Assembly (NCBI GenBank): GCA_002373975.1
Contig: DFKZ01000055.1
Coordinates: forward strand, 1-38,233
DNA length: 38,233 bases
Origin: Lachnospiraceae bacterium UBA3632
Lineage (GTDB): Bacteria > Bacillota > Clostridia > Lachnospirales > Lachnospiraceae
Direction: 5' to 3'
In this document: positions 9,450-17,995 of the stretch, in pieces
Position numbering within the stretch: position 1 is the first letter of the stretch
Layout of the letters: every line of letters starts with the position of its first letter
Position numbers and translations under genes: made by a program
Notes under the pieces: generated by a model
Seen by the model: only the letters and a program-made list of their open reading frames with translations
Told to the model about the DNA's origin: nothing
The model's database searches: none

Positions 9450-9962
9450 TTAAACCTTTTCTACACTTTCAATATGCTTCTTCAGATTGTTGCACTTAAC
9501 GATTCCTATAAATGCCGAAAGAAGCAGACATACACCCGAGCCCACAAGATAGATCACAAGGCGGATAAACTGGCCGTCCTTCATTACCTGCTCTTCCACT
9601 CCCGTGGTGAGTGTGGTGGCCCTGTGTGCCATCATGGGGTAAATAAATATCCTTGCGAACTGCAGCAGAGCCACAGGGATCGCAATATAGGAATAGTTTA
9701 TCTGATAATTCTTGCTCCCTTCAGAAACAAGAAAGACGATCATCATGAAGAGCAGATTATATACGATGGACCCTCCGATGAGAGGCTTGTAATAATACTG
9801 TCCCACATTTGATTTATAAATACTTATAAAAAACAAAGCATTTAAAATGATGGAGAGCACCGCAAGATTGCCCGAAAGCTTATTCTTGACGTATCTCATC
9901 CTGTCCTTTTTGATAAACTCATCGGACATATCATTAGCTTTTACAGTCGTTTCATTAGCCAT
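9450..9962 (-). CDS. small polytopic membrane protein before ATPase copy 1
   Basis: A 170-residue protein I do not recognise. A polar N-terminus of about 30 residues precedes four predicted helices (about 32-48, 61-80, 90-110, 133-155), and it ends with a short charged tail. Its start overlaps the stop of the 194-residue gene by one base (TAATG), and the ATPase follows after 14 nt. There is no EAA motif and no known transporter signature. Together with the 194-residue protein it forms a membrane pair that precedes ATPase copy 1, in parallel to the 191/217 pair before copy 2. Confidence 0.85.
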   Translation of the reverse strand: MANETTVKANDMSDEFIKKDRMRYVKNKLSGNLAVLSIILNALFFISIYKSNVGQYYYKPLIGGSIVYNLLFMMIVFLVSEGSKNYQINYSYIAIPVALLQFARIFIYPMMAHRATTLTTGVEEQVMKDGQFIRLVIYLVGSGVCLLLSAFIGIVKCNNLKKHIESVEKV

Positions 9963-10546
9963 CAGGCTTTCTCCTTTCCGGCTGCCACAAGCCCTGCTTC
10001 TTCTTTCATAAGTTTAACTTTCAAAATAAGATTAAAGATATGCAGTCCCACGATCACGATCACAAGACCAAAGACCGCATAATGTATATCAAACCAGAAG
10101 GTGGAATCCGAATACTTTGTGTTCCACATCTCCGTGTATGCTTTCAATGCCTCAAAATCAACCTTCATATACTGTGCTCTGAATGCATTTATATTGATAT
10201 GAGCCCAGCATGTAAACACCAGTCCGTAGATAACGTTGATGGCTATAGCAATGTAGTTGCTTATGTAATAACGTCTGCGGGTGTTGGTGCAGGTGATGAA
10301 TAATATAGCTCCCGCAAGGATAAAACCTATGGATGCCTTTACAAGCATGCTGTTGAATCCCTGCATATCATAGTAGATTATGGACCCTGCCACATCCGAT
10401 TTGGTATGGTCGGAGTAAGGCATGGTGGTAAAAAGCGTATCGTAAAGATCGGTCATAATGCCGAGTGAATATAAAAATGTTATCGCACCGGTAATGACCG
10501 TGAGCAGACATAATATTTTTTGTAAGAGCATCTGCTTTTTATACAT
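9962..10546 (-). CDS. small polytopic membrane protein, first of the six-gene block
   Basis: A 194-residue protein of unknown function with four hydrophobic segments (about 10-30, 69-86, 96-115, 153-176). Long polar loops lie at 31-66 and 116-150, and the tail is basic then acidic. It starts a run of six genes joined by overlaps or very short gaps. The hairpin at 10592-10618 separates it from the solute-binding protein gene, so this block is probably expressed at a lower level than the binding protein while sharing its transcript (inference). Confidence 0.85.
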   Translation of the reverse strand: MYKKQMLLQKILCLLTVITGAITFLYSLGIMTDLYDTLFTTMPYSDHTKSDVAGSIIYYDMQGFNSMLVKASIGFILAGAILFITCTNTRRRYYISNYIAIAINVIYGLVFTCWAHININAFRAQYMKVDFEALKAYTEMWNTKYSDSTFWFDIHYAVFGLVIVIVGLHIFNLILKVKLMKEEAGLVAAGKEKA

Positions 10547-10558
10547 GTTGATCTCCTG

Positions 10559-10574
10559 TCAGCCTTGTGGCTGA
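10559..10574 (-). other. small hairpin just before the six-gene block
   Basis: TCAGCC and GGCTGA pair around an ACAA loop, directly upstream of the CAGGAGA ribosome site of the 194-residue membrane gene. It could modulate translation or mRNA ends; this is speculative. Confidence 0.3.
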
Positions 10575-10591
10575 GTGCCAAATATGAAAAT

Positions 10592-10618
10592 CGGCGCCGG
10601 CCGAATAGGTCGGCGCCG
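10592..10618 (-). terminator. strong GC hairpin after the solute-binding protein gene
   Basis: Two copies of the self-complementary octamer CGGCGCCG flank a short spacer, giving an 8-bp all-GC stem extended by two further GC pairs. ATTTTCATATTT follows on the minus strand. The position right after a binding-protein gene is where Gram-positive sugar operons carry partial terminators or stability hairpins that leave more binding protein than downstream products. Confidence 0.6.
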
Positions 10619-10662
10619 GGTAAAACTTTTTTCAATCACCGGATAACCGGTTTAATACTTAA

Positions 10663-12873
10663 TTAGAAATTTCCGTTTGCATAAGCAAGGAGGTTGTTCC
10701 ATGCTTCGGTCTTAACCTGGAGATACTGAGCACCATTCCAGTCGCCTGAAATAAGAGCTGCTGCATCTGCGCCTGCAACACCTGCATCTGTATCTGTAGC
10801 TGCGGTAGTTCCGCGGATGATCACGTTGAGGAATACGTTGTTCTCAAGTTTGCTTGTTGAGAAGCTTCCGTTGAGGTCTGCATTGCCCTTAAGGAGATCA
10901 TTCTGTGCATCGGTGGTAGGAAGAACGGTAGGAACGATTGTGTAGAACATGTTGTCCTGAACCTCAAGCTCGGGATGAGAGATAACGCCGAGGGAGATGG
11001 CCTTGATAACATGATTGAGACCTTCCTTACCTACTGCTGTGGTGCACTGCATCTCAAATGCCTGTGACTTGTTGAATGAAAGGGTTGATCCAAGGTACTG
11101 ACGAGCAAAGTTAGTGTAGTTACCCTTTGCAAGTGACCAGAGATCTGAGTAGTTCTGCTCTGAAATAGCGGGCATTCCGTAGAAATCATCAACAGTTGAA
11201 TCATCTCTGAATGCTTCGGGACCGAATGAAAGGAGAACCTGTCCTTCATAGGTGTAAGCATAGTCGATGAGCTTTAAGCAAGCATGAAGCTTGTTCTCGT
11301 CATCAGCTACGTGTGAAGCGATTGCCCATCCGCCGGGCTTAGCGCCTCTCCAGCTCTCGGTAAATCTCATGAACTTCTCGCCTGTTCCGTCATCCCATCT
11401 TGCAACGGGGATAAGAACTGACATGTACTTCTCGCCTGCATCTGCATCGAGCTTTCCGTTCTCGTTGAAGATTGTCTGAGTCTGGTTGTAGTCATAGCTC
11501 ATGAAGCCGGTATCGCTCTCGATGTAGTTCTCGGACTTGGTGTTGTTGTCCTCGGTGGAAGCGATGAAGTCAGCTGAAATAAGTCCTTCCTTAACAAGAT
11601 CGTTCATGCGAAGGAGTGCAGCATAAGTAGCATCTTCCTGTCTTGCATCATGAAGGTTTCCGTCCTTGTCGAAGAAAAGGAAATCCTGACGGGACTCAAG
11701 TCCTCTTACACCGAAGAGGATGCCTGCGAGACGATAAATGTCTGCACGACGGGAGTTGTTAGCTTCCTCACGTGAGAAGAGACCCTGAACCTTGTTACCG
11801 TCTGCATTGAGGGTAGCTGAGTTAGCTACTACGCAGCGAAGAAGTGCAACCATCTCGTCTGCATCCCATGCAGCGTTCTGTCCGATAAAGAGATCTGAAC
11901 GGTTGGTTCCGTAGTATCCTGCATAAGCCTCATCGATGTAGGTACGAAGCATGTTAACTGCCTCTACACCGCTGATGGATCCTGCTGCATTCATCTTGTC
12001 GATGATGTTTCCTGCAGTGTCGTAATCCTTGGTAACCTTCTCAACGCCTGAGCCGTCTGCCTTAACTACATCAACTTCAACCTTGCCGCTTGTGGGCATG
12101 TAAGGCTGGTAAACGGGAGCTGCGGTATTGTCTGAAGCGTCAGCGGTGAACTCGCCTTCGCCGTCAAGGAGCTTAACTACCCAGTCAGCTCTCATGAGAG
12201 GCATCTTCTCGATATCATCGAGGCCGTCGAAGTAAGGTGATCCGTAGATAGCACCTGCATCATCGCCGTCGATGGAACCGGTAAGAGACATTCTAACCAT
12301 GGGGTTAGCATCAAGGAATGCCTTGAAGTTAGGCATAAGATCAAGGTACTTTGCAATGTTGAGAACTGTTCCTGCAGCTCCGCCTTCCTGAAGCTGTGCT
12401 GCTGTTCCCGAGAACATGTCGATAGAAGCAAGGGTATCTGCATCTGCAGTCCACTTAACGTAGTTGTCCTTGTCTGCATCGCCTGCATACTGGTCATCAA
12501 TGGTAAATCCAAGGATATCCTGAACAGCTACCCAGGTAGGCTTGAAATCACCTGTGTGATAGGTAACGCCGTCAGCAAGAGTAACGCCGTCTCCGGCAAC
12601 CTCTGCATCAAAGCGCATTCCGGTCTTTGCATTGTTATATCCGCAAGACATAACAAGCTCGGTTCCGGGCTCAAAAGCAAGAAGATCAACTTCAGGCTCC
12701 TCTGTTACTTCGGGCTCGGCTGTAACTTCCGGCTCAGTCGTGGTCACTTCCTCTACCTCTGTGGTAACTTCGTCAACGAGATCGGTAACTTCGTTTCCAC
12801 CGGTACAGCCTGTGAACATCAGTGCTGCCGCAAATGCTCCGGCTGCCGATTTCATCAGTACATTTCTTTTCAT
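10663..12873 (-). CDS. extracellular solute-binding lipoprotein of sugar ABC transporter
   Basis: A 736-residue lipoprotein that should capture pectic oligosaccharides at the cell surface. The signal peptide ends in a lipobox (LMFTGC), and a Thr/Glu/Pro-rich spacer of about 40 residues tethers the binding domain. The start is fixed by a perfect AGGAGG site. LplA/YtcQ-type binding proteins usually have about 500-570 residues, so this one is clearly longer; the extra length lies partly in the spacer and partly in insertions within the fold. It follows the LplC permease gene by 145 nt and is followed by a strong hairpin. Pectic specificity comes from context, not from recognised binding residues. 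Confidence 0.9.
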   Translation of the reverse strand: MKRNVLMKSAAGAFAAALMFTGCTGGNEVTDLVDEVTTEVEEVTTTEPEVTAEPEVTEEPEVDLLAFEPGTELVMSCGYNNAKTGMRFDAEVAGDGVTLADGVTYHTGDFKPTWVAVQDILGFTIDDQYAGDADKDNYVKWTADADTLASIDMFSGTAAQLQEGGAAGTVLNIAKYLDLMPNFKAFLDANPMVRMSLTGSIDGDDAGAIYGSPYFDGLDDIEKMPLMRADWVVKLLDGEGEFTADASDNTAAPVYQPYMPTSGKVEVDVVKADGSGVEKVTKDYDTAGNIIDKMNAAGSISGVEAVNMLRTYIDEAYAGYYGTNRSDLFIGQNAAWDADEMVALLRCVVANSATLNADGNKVQGLFSREEANNSRRADIYRLAGILFGVRGLESRQDFLFFDKDGNLHDARQEDATYAALLRMNDLVKEGLISADFIASTEDNNTKSENYIESDTGFMSYDYNQTQTIFNENGKLDADAGEKYMSVLIPVARWDDGTGEKFMRFTESWRGAKPGGWAIASHVADDENKLHACLKLIDYAYTYEGQVLLSFGPEAFRDDSTVDDFYGMPAISEQNYSDLWSLAKGNYTNFARQYLGSTLSFNKSQAFEMQCTTAVGKEGLNHVIKAISLGVISHPELEVQDNMFYTIVPTVLPTTDAQNDLLKGNADLNGSFSTSKLENNVFLNVIIRGTTAATDTDAGVAGADAAALISGDWNGAQYLQVKTEAWNNLLAYANGNF

Positions 12874-13018
12874 AATTTCCTCCTAAATATGAAAAATGGT
12901 TTCATGATGAATGATAGCTCATTCACCGTTTGTTTCTGATTTATTGCAACCTTTCCTCAACGCGTTTATTTAAAAGGAAAGGATAACAATCGTATTAACT
13001 GTTGCTGTTCTGATCAGC
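12874..13018 (-). other. leader between LplC-type permease and binding-protein genes
   Basis: A 145-nt gap. On the minus strand CCTTTCC and GGAAAGG can pair across a loop of about 19 nt, and GAATGA/TCATTC form a small hairpin before the strong AGGAGG ribosome site. I see no convincing -35/-10 pair. It may act as an mRNA processing or stabilising leader for the binding protein. Confidence 0.3.
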
Positions 13019-13909
13019 TTATTCCTTAACGCCTCCGGCGTTGGTTCCCTTCGCAAAGTACTTCTGGATGAAGGGATAAATGATAAGGATGGGGATTACC
13101 GAGCAAACGATAAGCGCATATATGATGGAATCCGATGCGTAGGATTCGCTCCATCCTGCCATTTCCTCGGGATTGGTAAATTCCTCGAGCTTTAATCTGA
13201 TGAATACCTGAAGAGGATGCTCGTTTTTATCGCGGATCATCATTCTGGCCCAGTAGTATCCGTTCCAGCGAGATATTCCGAAGAAAAGCGCTACCGTGGC
13301 GATGGTGGATTTGGTCATCGGCACATACACCTTGCTGAGCACCTGGAACTCGCTGGCTCCGTCAACTATTGCCGCCTCTTCTATCTCGGAGGGGACTCCC
13401 TCGAATGCGTTTCTTAAAAGGATGATGTTCATCGCCGCCATACCCATTGCTATGACAACCAGCCATTTATCATCCGTGATACCGACCTTACCGAACACAC
13501 GCTGGGTGGCCAGATAGTTAAGGTACTGGGGTACGATACCTGCCGAAAACCACATGGTAAATACCAGGAAGAAGTTGAAGAACTTTCTGAAAAGGAGCCT
13601 CTTTTTGGAAAGTGCGTAACCTCCGATGATCGCTATGCCCAAAGCCCAAATGGTACCGAAGAATGTGAGGAACAATGTGTTGGAATATGAATTCCAGAAC
13701 ATATTGTCGCTGAACATCTTTTTGAAAGCTTCAAACTGGATGTCCTTGGGAAACAGCACCACCTTGCCGTAGGTAACTGCTTCGTATCCGCTCATTGCCG
13801 ATGATATGGCATAAACAAAAGGATACAGACAAGCCAGTGAGAATACGGTCAAAAGCAGGTAGCTTATGATTTTAAATATGAGCTCTGAGATCTCAAGTCT
13901 GCGTTTCAT
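13019..13909 (-). CDS. ABC sugar permease, LplC/YtcP type (CUT1)
   Basis: A 296-residue inner-membrane permease with six predicted helices. The CUT1 EAA loop is explicit (EEAAIVDGAS at about 178-187), where the ATPase docks. It pairs with the LplB-type permease, whose gene ends 21 nt upstream. The pair should form the channel for oligosaccharides delivered by the lipoprotein encoded next. LplC-type permeases handle complex oligosaccharides, including rhamnogalacturonan pieces in Bacillus (YteP/YtcP group). Confidence 0.93.
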   Translation of the reverse strand: MKRRLEISELIFKIISYLLLTVFSLACLYPFVYAISSAMSGYEAVTYGKVVLFPKDIQFEAFKKMFSDNMFWNSYSNTLFLTFFGTIWALGIAIIGGYALSKKRLLFRKFFNFFLVFTMWFSAGIVPQYLNYLATQRVFGKVGITDDKWLVVIAMGMAAMNIILLRNAFEGVPSEIEEAAIVDGASEFQVLSKVYVPMTKSTIATVALFFGISRWNGYYWARMMIRDKNEHPLQVFIRLKLEEFTNPEEMAGWSESYASDSIIYALIVCSVIPILIIYPFIQKYFAKGTNAGGVKE

Positions 13910-13930
13910 TCTAAAACTCCCGATAAAACA

Positions 13931-15004
13931 TTAATAAAGTGAAGTGTTCGAAGCCTTCCTTGCAATGGTGTTGGCACCGATAACCAGCAGCATTCCCACG
14001 ATGTTGTTCATCATCTCGGCTGCCATTGCAAGCCCGGGATTGCTGTTACCTGCCTGTCCCACACCTCCGACTCGCTGTGCGAATGTCGATACAACGTCTG
14101 CGGTAACATAGGTGTTGGTGTTGTAAAGAAGGAGGACCTTCTCGTATCCTACGGAAAGGAGATGTCCGATCCTGGTGATGAGCATGATGACTACGGTTGA
14201 GAGAATACTGGGAAGCACCACGTATCTCATCTGCGCCATCTTGCCCGCTCCGTCGATCTGAGCCGCCTCGTAGCTTGTGGGTGATATGGCTATGATGGCT
14301 GCAAAGAATACGATACTGTCATATCCTGCGCCCTCCCATATACCCGTTATCTGGTAGATGGCTCTGAACAGACCCGGCTGATTGAGCAGACCGCCGTTAG
14401 CCACTTCCTCGCTGATCCATCCGAGATGGTAAAGGAGCTGTGATATAACTCCCATTCCGTTGAATGTGGATGAGCTTCTGATAAGCATTATGGTGAGTGA
14501 AGTCATGACAACCGTTGACATGAACTTCGGAAGATAAGTCATAACCTGATAAACACTTCTTGCGATATTGGACCTTACTTCGTTAAAGAACAGAGCAAGG
14601 ATTATAGGCATCGGGAAACCGAAAAGCAATCCGTAGAAGCTGAGCAGGAATGTGTTTCTCATTGCTCTCCAGAAGTCGAGTGAAAGGCTTGCCGAAGGGC
14701 CGCTTCCCATAAATAATGTCTTGAATGATGAGAAGCCTATGAAAAGTCTGTCCGCAACCGGGGTCGACTCCTTGTAGAGCTTAAAACATCCAAGAAGCTC
14801 ATACATGGGTAAGTATCTCCAGAAGAGGAATACCAGGATCATGGGTATGAGCATCACGTAGAGGCGCCAGTCCTTGGCGATGGTCCTCACCACATGGAGC
14901 CAGTAATGCTTTTCCACATCATCTCTGACCGCCTGCTCGGCATCCATCCGATAGGCTTTTTTCTCTTCATCGTATTTTAGGAAATCGGAAGCCTTAGCTT
15001 TCAT
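13931..15004 (-). CDS. ABC sugar permease, LplB/YteP type (CUT1)
   Basis: A 357-residue permease. A cytoplasmic N-terminus of about 55 residues precedes six helices, and the EAA loop reads EAAQIDGAGKMAQM. I place the start at the ATG at 15002-15004 because AGGAGAG lies 4 nt upstream; a longer frame begins at 15034 without such a site. With this start it overlaps the preceding membrane gene by 11 nt, so translation is probably coupled. The N-terminal extension is longer than in many CUT1 permeases and ends in a Trp/His-containing segment before helix 1. Confidence 0.92.
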   Translation of the reverse strand: MKAKASDFLKYDEEKKAYRMDAEQAVRDDVEKHYWLHVVRTIAKDWRLYVMLIPMILVFLFWRYLPMYELLGCFKLYKESTPVADRLFIGFSSFKTLFMGSGPSASLSLDFWRAMRNTFLLSFYGLLFGFPMPIILALFFNEVRSNIARSVYQVMTYLPKFMSTVVMTSLTIMLIRSSSTFNGMGVISQLLYHLGWISEEVANGGLLNQPGLFRAIYQITGIWEGAGYDSIVFFAAIIAISPTSYEAAQIDGAGKMAQMRYVVLPSILSTVVIMLITRIGHLLSVGYEKVLLLYNTNTYVTADVVSTFAQRVGGVGQAGNSNPGLAMAAEMMNNIVGMLLVIGANTIARKASNTSLY

Positions 15005-15587
15005 TGTACTCTCCTGCTTTCTTTTCTTCCGCATCCTGAATGCGGTGTATGTAGTGAACCTGATTCTCCAGCAGGCCGTCCTGCCTGGATGCTATAAGTA
15101 ATATCAGCGCCGTAAATATATAAGATAATGAATCGGTGGCGTAAAAGGCCAACGCGTTTTTGATTCCGTAACCAAGGACAAGTGATATGCCCGCTCTTCC
15201 CGTCTGCATAAGGAAAAGCACCGCCGCTCCGTAAAGCATTGCCAGAAGCGGATTCTTGCGCATCCTTTCTTCCTTTATGGCTTTGGCAAGGAAGATTCCC
15301 ACAAGGCCAAGCAGATTACCCGCGCAGTAGATCAGATACTGCTGACCCATGCTGCCGAGCACCAGGCAGATGACAAGCCCGCCGATAACAGCGTGTATCC
15401 CGGCGAACCACTTCCACCTTACTGTAACTATCGCTACCACTCCGGCCACTGCCGATACGGTGTAAAGCTGATCCGGAAACCATCTGGAAGATGCCAGTGA
15501 AATAAGCGCTTCCGATATAGCGAGGATTACGGCGAATACCGCCAGATCGAACGTTTTGTATTGTGCAAGACTAAAATGCGGTCTCAA
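14994..15587 (-). CDS. small integral membrane protein heading the transporter transcript
   Basis: About 197 residues with five or six predicted helices, followed by a charged tail. I do not recognise it; the compact all-helical layout recalls ECF-type S components but no motif proves that. An ATG at 15639-15641 would give 215 residues. That codon overlaps the -10 of the promoter at 15632-15660 and has no ribosome site, whereas TTG at 15585-15587 has GGAG 8 nt upstream, so I prefer the TTG. The gene overlaps the LplB-type permease gene and lies first on the transporter mRNA, suggesting a role in uptake. Confidence 0.75.
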   Translation of the reverse strand: MRPHFSLAQYKTFDLAVFAVILAISEALISLASSRWFPDQLYTVSAVAGVVAIVTVRWKWFAGIHAVIGGLVICLVLGSMGQQYLIYCAGNLLGLVGIFLAKAIKEERMRKNPLLAMLYGAAVLFLMQTGRAGISLVLGYGIKNALAFYATDSLSYIFTALILLIASRQDGLLENQVHYIHRIQDAEEKKAGEYNES

Positions 15588-15631
15588 TAGAATTGCTCCG
15601 TTCCGTGATAATATTCGCCCACGACTCTTTG

Positions 15632-15660
15632 ATATTAACATTTTTGTATATATTTTTCAA
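15632..15660 (-). promoter_or_regulatory. sigma-A-type promoter for the transporter genes
   Basis: On the minus strand TTGAAA (15660-15655) and TAATAT (15637-15632) are separated by exactly 17 nt. Transcription would start near 15625, upstream of the membrane protein and permease genes. A cre-like box lies 2 nt upstream of the -35. Confidence 0.7.
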
Positions 15661-15662
15661 GA

Positions 15663-15676
15663 TGTAAGCGCTTTAT
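15663..15676. promoter_or_regulatory. cre-like operator upstream of transporter promoter
   Basis: TGTAAGCGCTTTAT matches the catabolite-response consensus TGWAANCGNTNWCA at 12 of 14 positions. It lies next to the -35 at 15655-15660, so CcpA or another LacI-family protein could control the transporter here. A weaker AAACGTTTT-containing box occurs near 15759-15768. Confidence 0.45.
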
Positions 15677-15779
15677 TTTTTTCTTTTTTATGCATATTGC
15701 ACAACTTATATTTATGCTTTCTATCAAATATTACGATGCAAAGCAAAGTTCTTTCATTAAACGTTTTCGTAAACCCGGA

Positions 15780-17216
15780 TCACCTTACGCAGCTCTCCGA
15801 CAGCGAATCCGAAAGCAGTCTGAAGTACATGAAATGCTCTGAATTCCACACAGTATTCGTTCCAAATGATCCCGTAAGAATATGAAATTCCTTTCCTTCC
15901 GAATCTGTAAACGGAATGACAATGAAGGATATAAGGTCCTGCTTTTTCAGATCCTTTACCACATCCTTAAACTCCGCCGGAAGATGGTTGATATTGTTAC
16001 ATACATAGATTCCGTATGCATTCTTTTCGGACTTTTCGATGTACCTGTCAATAACGGCAAACAAAAGCTCCGGATCATATTCAGCCTTTTTATTGGCCGC
16101 AAACTTACTTAAAAGCACGCTGTTATCGGCTTTATCCACTAAAAACAGGCTTGGCAGGGAAAACCTGCCCATAAGTTCTGAAAGCACTTTTCTTACATTT
16201 ACATTGCTGTCGTATCTGAGCTTGTACTGTACCTGAACCAGCACATCTCCCAGGGGAAGATCTTCTCTTCCGTTAATCATTCCCCGGCCTTCATCCTTTC
16301 GCTGCAGGATCTCCTTTAACGAGGGATGCTTTTCGGGAGTGTAGATGATATAGCGGTTACGCCCCTTGGCTTTGGCCAGATACAGGCAGTAGTCCGCCAC
16401 GGAAAACAGGTCGTTGTAGTTATCGGCATCATCGGGATAAAGCGCGGCACCCATGGATACGGAAAGAGGACTGTCCTCTCCCGGTCCCTTTTCTTCGAAA
16501 GCCTTGCTGAACATAAGCCTTATGTTCTGCAGATGATCCCTTAACTGCGCAAGAGCAAGCGGCACGGTGAACACTATAAAGAATTCATCTCCGCCTATTC
16601 TTCCCACATAGCCCTGGGTTCCCACTTCCGTTCTCAGAATGGTTGCGATCTTTCCCAGCACATAGTCTCCGTACTGGTGCCCGTAATTATCATTTACATA
16701 TTTAAAGTAATCGATGTCTACAATAACAATGTAAGTGCCGCGGTTCTTACCGCGGTCGATAAAGTCGATGGCGATGTTGGCGATATCGCCCTTATTTATC
16801 ACTCCGGTGAGCTGATCGAGGGTGATCTCGTCTCCAAGGCTTACATTGCGGATCTTGCGCGCCTGAAAAGCACCGATGATAACAGTTTCACCATCTTCCG
16901 TTTTTCTCTTTATTCCCCTCAGGACGATCCCCATTATATCGGGTAGATCATTGAGGAAATTCTGGGAAAACATTATTGAAAAGCTCTCTCCCCCCTCCTC
17001 AAGATGCTTTTCAAAGGATTCCAGGGACGGCAGATTATCTTCGCTCAGTCTCTCTCTGAGGCCGGAAACAAACTCCGAAAGGGGAAAAGTTCCCTCTTCA
17101 AGCCGGTTATTCCCCACATTGTAGATCGATATAGTCATATCGCTCCTGCGAAACAAAAAGAACGGTTCTTCGAACAATCCGAAGAATAAGTTCGCAGGAA
17201 GTTTTTTGTAATCCAT
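15780..17216 (-). CDS. GGDEF-domain diguanylate cyclase-like protein
   Basis: A 478-residue protein with no membrane segment. Residues 1-125 form a sensor-like (PAS-like) region. A full GGDEF domain spans about 132-290 with DQLTGVINK, the metal Asp in IVIVDIDYFKYVNDNYGH and an intact GGDEF at 208-212. A further 185-residue C-terminal domain, perhaps GAF-like, follows. The RxxD inhibitory site expected just before GGDEF is absent (VGTQ there), so product feedback may be missing. It lies 53 nt downstream of eda and 138 nt upstream of the transporter promoter. It probably makes c-di-GMP (inferred); a sugar-sensing role is suggested by context alone. Confidence 0.88.
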   Translation of the reverse strand: MDYKKLPANLFFGLFEEPFFLFRRSDMTISIYNVGNNRLEEGTFPLSEFVSGLRERLSEDNLPSLESFEKHLEEGGESFSIMFSQNFLNDLPDIMGIVLRGIKRKTEDGETVIIGAFQARKIRNVSLGDEITLDQLTGVINKGDIANIAIDFIDRGKNRGTYIVIVDIDYFKYVNDNYGHQYGDYVLGKIATILRTEVGTQGYVGRIGGDEFFIVFTVPLALAQLRDHLQNIRLMFSKAFEEKGPGEDSPLSVSMGAALYPDDADNYNDLFSVADYCLYLAKAKGRNRYIIYTPEKHPSLKEILQRKDEGRGMINGREDLPLGDVLVQVQYKLRYDSNVNVRKVLSELMGRFSLPSLFLVDKADNSVLLSKFAANKKAEYDPELLFAVIDRYIEKSEKNAYGIYVCNNINHLPAEFKDVVKDLKKQDLISFIVIPFTDSEGKEFHILTGSFGTNTVWNSEHFMYFRLLSDSLSESCVR

Positions 17217-17269
17217 TGTTTTATCTCCTTATCCCACCCCTCATAAGACTAGGGTTTAAGGAAAGCGGA

Positions 17270-17908
17270 CTATCCGCGCACTTCTTTAACGATATTTGCA
17301 GCCTCTCTGGTAAGTTCCTCGATCTTGGCAAAGTTGCCTGACTTGATAAGGTCACCTTTTACCATCCAGCTTCCGCCGCAGCAAAGGATCCTGTCATAGG
17401 CAAGATAATCCCTTACATTTGTGGCATTGATACCGCCGGTAGGCATAAACTTAAGGCCCACGTAAGGAGCAGCAACAGCTTTGATCATTGAAAGACCGCC
17501 GTTATTCTCGGCAGGGAAGAACTTGACCACATCGAGCCCAAAGGACATCGCCTGCTCCATTTCGGAGGGAGTGGCTGTTCCGGGTGCCACGGGGTATCCG
17601 TTATCGATGCAGTGCTCAACCACCTTGGGATTAAGGCCGGGTGAAACAATGAATTTTGCTCCTGCTTCTACCGCCCTGTCTGCCTGCTCGGGTGTGAGAA
17701 CCGTTCCTGCGCCCACCAGCATCTCGGGGTAATTCTGGCTGATAATCCTGATGGATTCCTCTGCTGCTGCTGTTCTGAATGTAACTTCCGCACAGGGAAG
17801 GCCGCCTTTAATAAGCGCCTCCGCAAGGGGCTTTGCGTCATATGCATCATTGATAACTACAACGGGAACTATTCCAATCTTCTGTAACTGCTCTAATACT
17901 GCGTTCAT
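17270..17908 (-). CDS. eda: KDPG aldolase (2-dehydro-3-deoxy-phosphogluconate aldolase)
   Basis: A 212-residue class I aldolase that cleaves KDPG into pyruvate and glyceraldehyde-3-phosphate, the last step of uronate breakdown. The family signature is complete: EVTFRT with Glu41 and Arg45, GAGTVLTPEQ near 66-75, and the Schiff-base lysine in VVKFFPAE (Lys129), followed by the phosphate-binding MPTGGI. The length is normal. It lies about 87 nt downstream of the kduD-like gene in the same operon. The kinase that supplies its substrate is encoded separately at 26262-27389. Confidence 0.95.
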   Translation of the reverse strand: MNAVLEQLQKIGIVPVVVINDAYDAKPLAEALIKGGLPCAEVTFRTAAAEESIRIISQNYPEMLVGAGTVLTPEQADRAVEAGAKFIVSPGLNPKVVEHCIDNGYPVAPGTATPSEMEQAMSFGLDVVKFFPAENNGGLSMIKAVAAPYVGLKFMPTGGINATNVRDYLAYDRILCCGGSWMVKGDLIKSGNFAKIEELTREAANIVKEVRG

Positions 17909-17995
17909 GTCTTCTCCTCTTTCGTCCTGTTAAATAATTCTTAAAAAATCCTGATAAATAATTCTAAAAATAATCCTTTTGATCAATTCTCACGA

